The notes under the pieces were generated by a model, which made no database searches, was not told the DNA's origin, and worked only from the letters and a program-made list of their open reading frames with translations. A stretch of DNA of 58,202 bases from Asterionellopsis glacialis (taxonomy: Eukaryota; Bacillariophyta; Plagiogrammaphyceae; Rhaphoneidales; Asterionellopsidaceae), in NCBI GenBank assembly GCA_014885115.2, contig WKLE02000478.1:1-58202 (forward strand). Reading direction: 5' to 3'. This document shows positions 44,111 to 55,142 of the stretch, piece after piece (the stretch's first letter is position 1; every line of letters begins with the position of its first letter). Both the position numbers and the translations under genes were made by a program.

Positions 44111-46428
44111 GTACCAGGTAGTGGGTATAGTCATTGCATTGATTGCGTGACAATTCAAATCCATGTGGAAAACTACAGTTTGAAAAGTTGGAAAGGTCAG
44201 CACAGTGATAAATAATAATATGAGATAATATATAAATAAAAATGTACCTTTCGGCAAGAGAATAGATATCGCAATAGCACGGTCAGTTATCATGTAACTG
44301 TAGCTAGGTCCTACCAGGTACAGAATAAGGTACTTTCGGTAGTCCTTGTACGAACGAGTTCCTGGTACTGAGGAATGAGTAGTATATTCAAAATCTAATG
44401 TCTTTCTTTAATTTTTGATATAGAAATTGTTTGTATCGGAAAGAACGCAGGCCTGCGTACTCAAAAGATATTTTCTTTCTATGTAAATTTTTAAACATTA
44501 TTGACCGTTTGGGAATATTTCAAAAAAATGTATCTGCATACCAACATGAGTTTTTCTCAACGGCAAAATATGTGAATCGTCGGACCTTCGTAATGATGTT
44601 CACTCAATACCGGTGGGGACTGTCCACTATTTCTTGAAAAAAATTCCACGTTTGTCATTGGCTGACATCATTTTCTAAAAATATCAGAAAACTATTTTCC
44701 AAAGAATTTTTTCAGAAAAAGGCTTTTTGTCTTCTGAAAAAATCTTCTGAAACAGGTTATTTGGAAAAAAAATCTGATTTTTTTCAAGGTCCATCCTTGT
44801 CAGTCAACAGACTAAAAAATTATGGTGCAACACAACATGACAACTCTCAAGAACATGACAATAAACCTCTCTTTCATACCATAAAGCAACACCAATGGAT
44901 TCTTCATATTGAGATTGATTGTAGTGTGTGTTCATAATTTTCAAATCAGCATACTGTATCATGTGAATGAGAAATCTGTGTTTCTACGTAAAAGTGAATT
45001 TGGCATTGATCAATTTCTGGACAGGAACACAAGAATAAGCCTCTTTTCTAATCCTAAAAATGATACCATTCAATTTATTGTCCAATGTTTGGTGTTGTGA
45101 TTGATTGTTGTTTGGTTTGCGTTTTTTTTAATGGACATCTGTGGCAGAAAACGTAAGTGATTGTCATGGTGCAAATCTTGAAACTTGAACACAGAGTAGA
45201 AAATACAGTTCCACTTTTCCTAATCCTAGTGAATTACAACCAGGTCAGAGAGACCTACAAGAAAAAACAAACAGAAGGGGAGATTTTCAGAAGACTACTT
45301 GCAGAAGGTACATTCAATATTACTGAAAGTTAGTAGATTTTGATTTGTATAAATTTCTATAAACAGCTTTTGGAGAAAAAAAAAAAAAAAAGAGTTATCA
45401 AAATATTGACAGTCCCTAATCATGACTTTGCAATCATGCATAATATGGTGGTGAAAGAAAGGTTGAGCCAAGATCAAGAAGAGAAAATGAAAAAATTTTG
45501 CTCATATTCCAAGTACAACAACAAACAACAACACACTAAGAACACATACCTCAAAAATAAAAGAAGATACATCCAGCACCACTGTCAACATAGATAATAC
45601 TACTCATGTTGCGCATATCAACTTTAAAATACAAGATAATCAAATGCATGAGGCAACAAGAGAGAACTAGAAGAACTGCTAAAGCAAACAAAAGTACACT
45701 GGCATTTTTTTCTGCTTCCTTTTCTTCTGCCATTGAAGGATAATTTTTAAAACAAATTGAAGGTCAATAATTTTTCCTGTTTGATATTTTTGGCTTTTCT
45801 GTTAGTTGCTTGGTCAGAGTCCATAGATGCATGAATCCATCATGCTCTAGCAACAATGGTTACATCATCTCAAGGCTTGTAACATGTTGGATTGGTGCAA
45901 CATTTTTTCATCCTTATTTAATTTTTATTGGATGTTGTCAACATTGGACATAGAGGCAACAAGAAGAATATTACAATCAGAAGATACAGGGGAAGAAGAA
46001 CAATGGTTGGTGGGAGTAGAAGAAGAAATGGATGATGGAGAGTCATTATCTGTATACAGCTTGCCCTGTCAGTGGCAATAGTAGTAAACAACAAAAGATT
46101 GAAATTGAAATTTTTTTTTAGCTTGATTGGCATTTAATTTATCCAATGCTTTTCTTTGTAGCTGCTGTTCTTTATTTGAAGAAGACATTATAGATGAATC
46201 ATTAAACTAGAAATATGATTGAGACCAAAAGAAGAAGTATTACTTTGATGTTACTAGTTATCCTTATTATACCAACTGTTCTTCTTTTTTGTCATCATCA
46301 TTGTTGTTGTGAACCAATCTCTTCTCTCTGCTGCACCATTGTATTTTTGACAAGAAAGAGTCCCTCTGTTATGTGATTTTTTTACATGATTGCTGGTACT
46401 CTTTGACTTGCGATTGAGACTTGGGCGG

Positions 46429-46446
46429 TCCCAAGTTGAGGGGTAG
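46429..46446. repeat. Perfect 7-bp hairpin
   Basis: ACTTGGG, a CGGT loop and CCCAAGT form a perfect short hairpin. Confidence 0.8.
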
Positions 46447-46507
46447 TTTAGGGATGGCCAAACCCAACCAAAGTTGAAAATAGGCTATCAGCTCAGCCAG
46501 TTGTTTA

Positions 46508-46555
46508 GGGTTGGGATCACATAGGAAAGATGGAAAAAGGGCCTGATCCCAACCC
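46508..46555. repeat. Perfect 12-bp inverted repeat
   Basis: GGGTTGGGATCA at 46508-46519 is the exact reverse complement of TGATCCCAACCC at 46544-46555, with a 24-base loop. It lies about 60 bp from the hairpin at 46429. Together they may mark a small foldback element or a structured RNA. Confidence 0.8.
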
Positions 46556-46605
46556 AAGTCCGACTCATTAAGGGTTGCTATGGCCTAGTCTAGGTAAGAT
46601 GCTCT

Positions 46606-46653
46606 TATCCCTCTTTTATCCCTGTTTCTCGAGGAATTCAAACGAGTGCCCCC
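46606..46653. repeat. Dispersed repeat copy 2
   Basis: This is the partner of 42909-42948. The core is identical for 26 bases, and the pyrimidine-rich left flank is extended by a few bases. Confidence 0.85.
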
Positions 46654-47312
46654 ATTGGGAATTCGTTATCCTCATCTCTACTGACTGTCTGTTTTCCATG
46701 GATGACATATTCCGTCACTCCCACAGGTTCATCAATAATGCAATCCTTGTAGGTTGTGATTGATCTTATTTATTATATAAAGACAAACAAACTATGGAAT
46801 AGAAAGATAAATTTACTTATTTTAGAGCCGTTGGGAGACAGCCGTTGCCATACTGGAAAATGTATTCGTTCGCTAAAACGACACTTCTTTGGATTAAAAA
46901 TTAGGTTTATAAATAAATTTCTGCAATCTTATTTAACGCAAACTACTACTACGAAACAGTCAACAATGATAATCGAACCTATTTCTGCGTTGCAAAGATG
47001 AAAAGGTTTGCTTAATTAGCAATTATAGATTTTATCCTGCCTAATAATATCAACACTTAGTGCTAGAAAGAATCTGTGGATTTGCATTACCTGTTACAGT
47101 TCCGTATATTTATTGCAAGCTAGAATACCTACTATAACTTGCGTGAACTTGGACGGCGACGATTGCCGACTCGTTTTGTTGTGCCTTGCCGAATTCGCTG
47201 GCACAATAACTTCTTGACTCGACTTTCATCGCCGCATCTCGATCTTTGGCGTTAAGATTTCGCGACAACAAGTGCACTACTCCAAGACGGATAAAACTCA
47301 CAAACACCCACA

Positions 47313-48212
<900 letters not shown>

Positions 48213-48550
48213 ATTTAAATATAAATACGACAGTATGATAAAGAGGTCAAGACACGCAAACAAACATTAGGTAGAGATCTTATTTTAATTTTTTTGGGCT
48301 GCATAAATAATGGAGTGAGCTTATATACAAAAAATGCAGCCACGTTTTAAAACGCACCTCCGGTATACTCGCCAAGGAACAAGAAGGAAATAAGAAAAAA
48401 GAGCTTGCATTTTTTTTTAATTTTCGAAACTTAAAATTTATATAAACACAAATATTGAAAAATGCCTTCCACTTCGTTTGCTCACGTTCAACGTCTAGTG
48501 CAGTAACTCAAAAATTTCTGTACCAATGACACTTCCGATCCGCTAGACGT
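48213..48550. other. Convergent 3' spacer
   Basis: This short AT-rich gap holds the 3' ends of RAB2 and the 2H phosphoesterase gene. No further feature is seen. Confidence 0.5.
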
Positions 48551-49531
48551 TTATTCCGCTGTTGCTGTAATTGCAATTGTTGTTGGATTTGTTTTCGTTT
48601 CATGATGTAGCGAAACTTCTAATAATAAACCATCTTGCAATACAGATCCACCTACACCCGACTTGGAAACCGCAACAGTGGATACATTTCCAAAACAGGG
48701 TTGGGGTACACTATAGGAATGTAAAATTTGTGAACGTTGTGATACAATGCTTTGATTATTGGATGCTGCCTTATCATACCCCACCGTGACATGTGGAACA
48801 AAACCATCGTATACATTAGGTGATCCATATCGTTCAATTCGTTCCAACATTTCCCGACGCTTGTCCAAAGGCAGGCTAAAAATCCAATCAGGTATTTGGG
48901 GTGGTCTTTGAATGTAGGTATTTGTCGCATTCACTATACGGTCTGATAAATATTGTAAACATGCCGTATTGGGTACATTGTACATGGCATATGCACTACG
49001 TACTACAGCATGTTCTTCCCAATCGATACGACAGGGTGTAATGTGCTCATTCAACGTTGTATTCAAGGTATGACGGATAGTATCTAATAATTTTTTCAAT
49101 TTTGCTGCATCAATCACTTTGTTATCATCACCTTGTTGATGTTGTTGTCTTGTAAGTTTACTAGTCATTGTAGTGTTGTTTGTATACACATCAAATTCTG
49201 TCAAATATAAAGTGACATGGGGTGTGTGGTATTTAAAAAAATCAATATCTTCCTTTCCCCAAGAATTTTGTTGCAATACTAAATTTGTTTCCATAGCTTG
49301 GTCGTAGGGACATTCATCCTGGAAACGATTTGGGTATGTTTTAGGTCGTAAGGGTAAATGTATATTTAGGATCATGGATTCCACCTCATTTCTTGTGAGT
49401 AACGTTGTGAGAAGAAGAAGGAGTAAAAGTCCAGACTCTGTAGTACCATAATTGTTGCTCCAAACCTTCGGTTTACTCTTTTTGTTTCGTTTGTGGAACG
49501 AAACAGATTGCCTGTCATGGTGCAGCAACAT
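48551..49531 (-). CDS. Membrane-anchored 2H phosphoesterase family protein
   Basis: The 326-residue product has two HxT motifs in matching contexts: PHVTLYL (His105, Thr107) and PHVTVGYD (His247, Thr249). This pair defines the 2H phosphoesterase (LigT/cyclic phosphodiesterase) superfamily, whose members hydrolyse or ligate 2',3'-cyclic or 2'-5' phosphodiester bonds in RNA or nucleotides. A Leu-rich stretch (residues 34-46) after a basic N-terminus would act as a signal anchor or signal peptide, and several Asn-X-Ser/Thr sites follow. That points to the secretory pathway, which is unusual for an RNA-processing fold. The substrate is unknown. Single exon. The start is the first ATG. Confidence 0.75.
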   Translation of the reverse strand: MLLHHDRQSVSFHKRNKKSKPKVWSNNYGTTESGLLLLLLLTTLLTRNEVESMILNIHLPLRPKTYPNRFQDECPYDQAMETNLVLQQNSWGKEDIDFFKYHTPHVTLYLTEFDVYTNNTTMTSKLTRQQHQQGDDNKVIDAAKLKKLLDTIRHTLNTTLNEHITPCRIDWEEHAVVRSAYAMYNVPNTACLQYLSDRIVNATNTYIQRPPQIPDWIFSLPLDKRREMLERIERYGSPNVYDGFVPHVTVGYDKAASNNQSIVSQRSQILHSYSVPQPCFGNVSTVAVSKSGVGGSVLQDGLLLEVSLHHETKTNPTTIAITATAE

Positions 49532-50333
49532 GATAACTCCTTTGTTCCTTGCAGTGCCTTGTTTGGTTTCTAATGAGGATGTTCTGTGTTTTTGTGCAGC
49601 CGTAAAGTCCTCTGGTCAATCACAACATGGCCAAGACAAAAGTTTCGATGCGTGTAACCGTTGTTTTGATTTTTTGGCAGAACTATCAATTTCTTCATAA
49701 TATATTAGAGATAATGATAAAATGAGAGACTGACAAGAAGACAAACAGACACGACGCATAACAGACTGTAAATATTTTTTGTCTATCGTTTATAGATGTC
49801 ATCTGTCATACCAGGTAAATAATACTCCTATATCTTTTGTGTTTGCATTTTTAGCGGGAGGCTGGGAACCAAGCAGGCCATGTAGTTACGACAATCCTGT
49901 AAAATTCTACGCATCCTACAAACCTCTAGTCCTAGACGATCCGCATCATCCGGTTCCATGCATGCTTTGTGTTGGTATTCCTCCCCCCCCGTCGGCTCCT
50001 CCTCTCGTGAGTTTCACCGTGCTTTTGACTCCAGAGATCTTCCTGCCTTTGCAAGGACCTCCACCTGTGATATCGGTAAGTCCCTTTCTGCCGGTGGCCA
50101 TCTTGCATACCCGATAAAGCATTGAGCTACTCTTTGGACACCGTTCAGTCGAGCAAGTTTGTCAAGACATCTGTGGGATTGATCCTTGATTACTTTCTAT
50201 CAAGAAATATCGGAACCATTGCACTCTCCTTCTAGTGTGGTTGCTGTTTTGCAGGCATCCATACTCTAACCTTAGAGTTGAGAAATTCATACTGTAGCAT
50301 CTCCTACAAAAACTAAACCAAAAAAAGAGCACA
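49532..50333. other. Divergent promoter region with probable 5' UTR intron
   Basis: No coding gene is seen. A strong donor (GGTAAGTCCC at 50075) and acceptor (TTTTGCAG ending at 50254) could define a 179-nt intron in the 5' UTR of the zinc-finger/WD40 gene. Confidence 0.5.
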
Positions 50334-51722
50334 ATGTCAGGTTTTGGTGGTGGCGGCGGTGGTGGACGTGGCGGTGGTCGAGGTCGTGGACGCGGTAATC
50401 GCGGTGGTGGACGAGGAGGTGGTGGTGGATACCATCAACGCCATGATAATATGGCAGGTGGACAACAGGGTGGACCACCCCCTAAATTTAAACCATGCAG
50501 TGACTTTACTCAAACAGGATCATGTCCACGCGGGCATAATTGTTCCTTTCATCACGTTGTCCAATTACATGCCCAGATTGATGCCTCGACTCCAATACAA
50601 AGTCAACAATCACACCAAAAAAATAATTATCGTGGTGGATACAATCAACAAAATCAAAATCGCATGACCCCCGCACCTGTATCATCCATTGGTGTATGGC
50701 AAACCGACAATATGATTAAAATCTTTACAGGATCACATGATGGATTTTGGAGATTATGGAATGCATCTGCCAAGTTTGTCAAAGAATTTGAACATAACAT
50801 GTCAGGCAAGGTTGAAACCTTGGAGGTTGCCTCGAACTTTTTATTTTGTGGTTTTGAAGGCACCTGTATGGCATTACCCAATGTCAAGGTAGGTATGATT
50901 CATGCATGGAACTTATCCGCACCAAATAATCCACCTTTGGAATTTCATATGCATAATTTAGCACCCTATGCACACGCCAGTGCGGTCTCCATTGTCAAGG
51001 TCGTCGAAGGTGATAAAATTTTAAGTGGTGATCGACATGGGACGATACGTGTATGGCAATTTCAAGTAGATAAATTCGTCTTGAGCAATACACTTCATGG
51101 ACATATTGGTGAAATTACGGGTTTGACAGCCGTAGATAACATGGTTTGGTCAACAGCAGCCACCGATCAAACTATCCGACTTTGGGATTTAAGTAAAAAT
51201 GGTGAATGTCAACATGTCATTCCAAGTGGTACCAATGCCAATGCTGGCGGTGCCAATAACCCTCAACAGGGAGTTCCTAATGGTGCTGCTGCTGCAGGTG
51301 CACCATCAGGTCACACCGGTGCTATTACATCTCTTTTACCATTTAAAAGTAGTGCAGGATCGTTTGTCTTGAGTTCCTCCTTGGATGGGACTGTCAAGGC
51401 ATGGAATAGTACGGATGGGGCATGTGTCCACACCGAAAGTCATGGTTCGGGTGTGGTTTCCATGGCATTATCCGCCGATCAAAAGAATCATCCAATTTTA
51501 TTGGTAGGATTAGAATCGGGTAACATTATGGCTCGTAATGTCATGCAAACACCTAATGCGCCAGCCTTTTGTTTACTATTTTCGCTTAATTCAAGATACA
51601 CGGCAGGCCACACGGATGGCCCTTGTCGAGCCATCAAGGAAGGTCCATCGGCAACCTTTTATACTGGTGGCGACGATGGTAAATTATTGGTGTGGCAACT
51701 AATAGGTGACCTTGGATTGTAA
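50334..51722 (+). CDS. CCCH zinc-finger and WD40 protein (ZFWD-like)
   Basis: The 462-residue protein begins with a Gly/Arg-rich RGG-type region (3-40), which commonly binds RNA. One canonical CCCH finger follows (C-x8-C-x5-C-x3-H, starting at Cys55 in CSDFTQTGSCPRG). A WD40 propeller runs from about 115 to the end, with repeats ending in FWRLWN, IRVWQF, IRLWDL, VKAWNS and LLVWQL. The same order (CCCH then WD40) defines the plant ZFWD family, implicated in RNA-linked regulation, but the precise role is unknown. A short Ala/Gly-rich insert lies near 300-325. Single coding exon. The start ATG directly precedes the RGG region. Confidence 0.92.
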   Translation: MSGFGGGGGGGRGGGRGRGRGNRGGGRGGGGGYHQRHDNMAGGQQGGPPPKFKPCSDFTQTGSCPRGHNCSFHHVVQLHAQIDASTPIQSQQSHQKNNYRGGYNQQNQNRMTPAPVSSIGVWQTDNMIKIFTGSHDGFWRLWNASAKFVKEFEHNMSGKVETLEVASNFLFCGFEGTCMALPNVKVGMIHAWNLSAPNNPPLEFHMHNLAPYAHASAVSIVKVVEGDKILSGDRHGTIRVWQFQVDKFVLSNTLHGHIGEITGLTAVDNMVWSTAATDQTIRLWDLSKNGECQHVIPSGTNANAGGANNPQQGVPNGAAAAGAPSGHTGAITSLLPFKSSAGSFVLSSSLDGTVKAWNSTDGACVHTESHGSGVVSMALSADQKNHPILLVGLESGNIMARNVMQTPNAPAFCLLFSLNSRYTAGHTDGPCRAIKEGPSATFYTGGDDGKLLVWQLIGDLGL

Positions 51723-52083
51723 ACGAAAAAAGGAAGCGAAAGAATGAGTGGGAACGTGGACACAAACAAAAATCAAAATATAAATTGCCATTGACTGGGA
51801 ACTAACTAGCAAGAGAAACAAAAAGAAAGGAGAACTAAAAGGCGAAGTGGTTTTATAATTTGGTAGAAAAATAAAATATTAAAAATACAGTAGCAGGAAT
51901 ATTTTGGAATTTGAACAATCCAACGTTCACCTGTTGTTTGTGCATCACTACAACTTCTTTCTGCAGGAGTACTACTCGACGACAACACCGAACAAAAAAA
52001 GTTCTTTTGAATTAACTAGTCTAAAGTACTTTCCTACTGTTGATACTCCCCAACCCCAAAAATTAAGCTTTCACAGCGTCTCC
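51723..52083. other. Convergent 3' spacer
   Basis: This AT-rich gap holds the 3' ends of the ZFWD-like and ASH2-like genes. No further feature is seen. Confidence 0.5.
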
Positions 52084-53853
52084 CTATGATTTCTCTACGT
52101 CCATCTTAACTGTTGCGTCAGTAGCTCCATCATCATTTTTGGTTGTCGAACTTTTCTCTTCATCACCTTCCTCGTTTAGAGTCTCCTTGGTTGTTGGTTC
52201 TGGTAAATCACTTGTCGAGATATTACGTTCTTGGCGTGCCTTACGGACTTCTTCCACATGACGTGACATGTGATTCATATAGGCATCATGTCGAATTTGG
52301 GCTTCTGTATAAATTGCATCCTTAAATGACTTGACAATGGATTCATCGGTCTTTTTACTAAAGGACCTTTCCTTCAATGCCTTGGCCAAGGCATCGTCTG
52401 CTGTAGGGGGTGGTGGACACAAGTTACTCATGGGTGATAATTTCATACCTGTGGGTAGCATACGGGGTGGGTAAACAAAATGCGGACCAAAATTAACCTT
52501 GACAGATCCGCCCATATAGGATGATACTGCTGGATAGTAGGTACCATCTTGTATGTTTTCAAAGGCTGCACCACCCTCACGTTTACCTTTAGATATGATG
52601 AAATGTCCCATAGCTTCACCATTGCGAAAAAAACGAATGTGATTGGTGGCTGTTGCTGCAGCAGCGGCTGATTTCTTCGTGGAAGCACCACCCGGCATGG
52701 ATGTAGCAGCACCCGAACTTGGAGCAGCAGTACCTGTGCTTCCACCAGCACCAATATCATCTGTCTTCCCATCGGATCCTACGAGGGATATGGCAAATCC
52801 CACGACATCCCCAGGCCCAAATGGTTCACCACCCCAATGATCTTCTCTACGACTATTATGTACCCGTGATCCAGCAATATCACGCAAGCCATAGGACCAT
52901 TTATCATATCCAACAGGTGCTTGTAAATCACCTGTCCTCATGGACCATCCAATACGTACATGTCCACCTACAGATGGAATATCGTTTTGAACTGTCTTTT
53001 TCTTTTTGCTTTTTCGTCCATCGGCGGAGGAGGAATCATCATCGTCCTTGGAGGTTGAATCACCACTACCACTTTTAAATAACTTTTCACGTTCTTCACG
53101 TACAAGTTGATCTTGTAATTGTTGTTGTAATACCTTACCTAATCGTACATTGGAGGGTAAACTTTCTGTCAATTCTCGTGCGGTAGGGGAGGATAAAATT
53201 AACACTTCAAAATAATACGATCCTTCCGAGACTCCATGTGTCGCACGCGCCATACGGTATCCACGCATACCCCCACGAACAATTAATCGTTGTCCTACAG
53301 GTCCATCATCAATTTTAAGTTGTGGCGCAGAATCACGACTGCTCATATGCACATACGGTGGTGCATCATTGACCGCTTTGGTAGCCGCTTGACGTACTTG
53401 ATCGACCGTGGGCATAGTATGAGGTGATGTTGCCAACAGCGTAGACAATCCTGTCATACCACCCATCAAGGCAGCTTGAGCTGCAGCTGCGACAGCTTGA
53501 GCCGAAACTGCAGCTGCAGCAGCCTGTGCAGCAGCTGTCATATTGTTGGATCCACCGTCTGGAACAGGTGAGGATCTATTCGAGGATGTAGGTGAGGATC
53601 TACCTCTTTTTTTCGATGGTTTTGGGGTTGTTGATGATTTGGTTTCAATTGTCTTGACTACCACAGATTCATCTTTTGTTGATGATGCTTCCGTTGGTTC
53701 TGCAACGAGCACAGCAGCTGCTGTTGCATCACCATCTTCAACTTCTGCTACAGCTACAGGTACATCTTCATCCTTGTCAGGAACAACTGCAGCATCCGAA
53801 ACATCGTCGACCTCCATGTCATCCTTTTTAGTTTTCTCCTCCTTGTCAGACAT
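52084..53853 (-). CDS. ASH2/Bre2-type SPRY protein (COMPASS subunit)
   Basis: The 589-residue protein carries an ASH2L-type SPRY domain (about 167-460). Diagnostic segments are SAPQLKIDD, RGGMRGYRMARATHGV, YYFEVLIL, HVRIGWSMRTGDLQAPVGYD, KWSYGLRDIAG, FGPGDVVGFAISL, IRFFRNGEAMG and YYPAVSSYMGGSVKVNFGP. ASH2 is a core subunit of COMPASS/MLL complexes, which methylate histone H3 lysine 4. The domain is interrupted by two low-complexity inserts: a charged one near 245-295, and a Gly/Ala/Ser one near 355-400. The N-terminus (acidic, then Ala-rich) lacks the PHD or winged-helix region of animal ASH2L, as in yeast Bre2. The C-terminal helix (LAKALKERSFSKKTDESIV) may be the DPY-30-binding part. Single exon. 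Confidence 0.88.
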   Translation of the reverse strand: MSDKEEKTKKDDMEVDDVSDAAVVPDKDEDVPVAVAEVEDGDATAAAVLVAEPTEASSTKDESVVVKTIETKSSTTPKPSKKRGRSSPTSSNRSSPVPDGGSNNMTAAAQAAAAAVSAQAVAAAAQAALMGGMTGLSTLLATSPHTMPTVDQVRQAATKAVNDAPPYVHMSSRDSAPQLKIDDGPVGQRLIVRGGMRGYRMARATHGVSEGSYYFEVLILSSPTARELTESLPSNVRLGKVLQQQLQDQLVREEREKLFKSGSGDSTSKDDDDSSSADGRKSKKKKTVQNDIPSVGGHVRIGWSMRTGDLQAPVGYDKWSYGLRDIAGSRVHNSRREDHWGGEPFGPGDVVGFAISLVGSDGKTDDIGAGGSTGTAAPSSGAATSMPGGASTKKSAAAAATATNHIRFFRNGEAMGHFIISKGKREGGAAFENIQDGTYYPAVSSYMGGSVKVNFGPHFVYPPRMLPTGMKLSPMSNLCPPPPTADDALAKALKERSFSKKTDESIVKSFKDAIYTEAQIRHDAYMNHMSRHVEEVRKARQERNISTSDLPEPTTKETLNEEGDEEKSSTTKNDDGATDATVKMDVEKS

Positions 53854-54650
53854 TTTGAATCTCCTTATGTGCGATTGTTGGGAGAGCGCCTTTTCTTGGT
53901 TGCTTGCCCTATCCCCTGCTCACTATCGCCTAGTGTCTTCGTCAACGTCGCAATATACGAATGCAACAAGATGGATGTTGGGTGTGATGATTACGGATTT
54001 TGAGAGATCAGGACGGAAGTTCCCCATTGCAACTTGCAACACAGGCGATCTTGAGGGATTCTGGCCGGCTCGACATGTGATAACATACAGGTAGCCTCTC
54101 TACATGCTACAGTAAGTACCCGGTATGTGGGACTGTCTGTTGTCCTACCTACCCCCTCCCGTCAGTTTTGCTACTTTTCCAATAATTTATCTGCTTGTGT
54201 GGGAGTGAATGTGATGCTTTCCATCCCATCCCATCCCATCCCATCCCATCCCATCCCATCCCATCCCATCCCATCCCATCAACGAATACGGTCCTTTTAG
54301 GATATGGCTAAGAGACTAGGTTACTATCATTCTTAGATTGTCTTGTAACTACACAGTTTCAATTGCAATTCGTAGTAATAAAATTGAAAGTTTACGCTGA
54401 AACAAAAAAGAGTAGATTAAGACTATTGATAGGTATTTTATTGTGTCTTTAAAAATTTAAGATGGTTTAGTATATTCATGAGTTGAATAAGAAGTAATAG
54501 TAAGATTATATGTACCTGGTATATGATATACAGAAGTAAGTCTTATAAAACTACAAAATCCGAAAATAGGGATAGTATAAAAGATATTCAAGATGTCTAG
54601 GTACCAGTGGGGAATCATGGATAGATAGTATAAGAAGGTATGCAAAATGT
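53854..54650. other. Spacer with ATCCC microsatellite
   Basis: This stretch is upstream of the ASH2-like gene and downstream of the gene at 54651. No gene is seen. An open frame runs out of the ASH2 antisense strand but has no support. Confidence 0.55.
54221..54290. repeat. (ATCCC)n microsatellite
   Basis: Fourteen perfect pentanucleotide units in about 70 bp. Confidence 0.97.
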
Positions 54651-55142
54651 CTAAGAACCAACAGGGGTACATGGATATGCTGAACAATAATCTTGTTCAC
54701 CAGTGGTGTAGGCAATTCGTTGTGCCCATCCTGTCATGATTTTAGATATAATGGCTATTTTTTCAGGATCTTCAATTCTACATTGTGCTTTACAGACGGT
54801 ACGGATGGCTTGTTTGGTACGTTCTCGTCGTTCTCTTGAAATACGAAATTCTAATCCACGCATACAGAATTCATCTTCTGGTAATCCCAAAAACAACGAT
54901 GCATTTTCCCGTACTAATCTTGACGTATTTCTGGCATATTTCTTAAAATGATCCAAGTCTGATACACCATACCATCGCTCATTGTTGTTGTTATTATTGT
55001 TGTCACTTTCGTCTTGACCATCCGAACCATCATTATCATTCTTCAATGTTGTCACTGTCAATGTTTCATTAAATTGTACTCGGCGACGAAATGATTGATC
55101 GCTTTGTTGTTTTAAACTATGAAGCTCTTTGCAAAAACACAT
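54651..55142 (-). CDS. Small diatom-type WY/RGLE family protein
   Basis: A 163-residue frame starts with ATG. It has an RRVQFNETL start block (19-28), an Asp/Asn-rich linker, a WYGVSDLDHFKK segment (57-68), CMRGLEFRISRERRER (93-108), and an IEDPEKIAIIS...WAQRIAYTTGEQD end. From memory, this order (basic VRF start, WY...FK, RGLE, D..EIA, A..A...G..D) matches a large family of short diatom proteins without assigned function. No signal peptide or membrane helix is visible. Probably intracellular; function unknown. Confidence 0.65.
   Translation of the reverse strand: MCFCKELHSLKQQSDQSFRRRVQFNETLTVTTLKNDNDGSDGQDESDNNNNNNNERWYGVSDLDHFKKYARNTSRLVRENASLFLGLPEDEFCMRGLEFRISRERRERTKQAIRTVCKAQCRIEDPEKIAIISKIMTGWAQRIAYTTGEQDYCSAYPCTPVGS

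Larger units (their letters stand above)
43776..47312. other. 3.5-kb gene-poor region
   Basis: There are no well-supported genes. The region has a GTAC cluster (43910-44110, with more at 44310-44370), AT-rich filler, two perfect hairpins (46429-46446 and 46508-46555), a dispersed repeat copy (46606-46653) and the RAB2 leader near 47100-47312. A 60-codon minus-strand frame at 45551-45733 could encode a single-helix membrane peptide but lacks other support. Confidence 0.55.

Noticed and set aside
45551..45733. 60-codon minus-strand frame with one hydrophobic helix and VDSGAG
   Set aside because: The helix and the protease-like word could be chance. There are no other retroelement parts nearby and no splice or codon support.
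49779..50117. 112-codon frame upstream of the ZFWD-like gene
   Set aside because: It has no domain and runs into the probable leader intron; more likely 5' UTR.
53543..54094. 183-codon plus-strand frame
   Set aside because: Most of it is antisense to the ASH2-like gene; no independent support.
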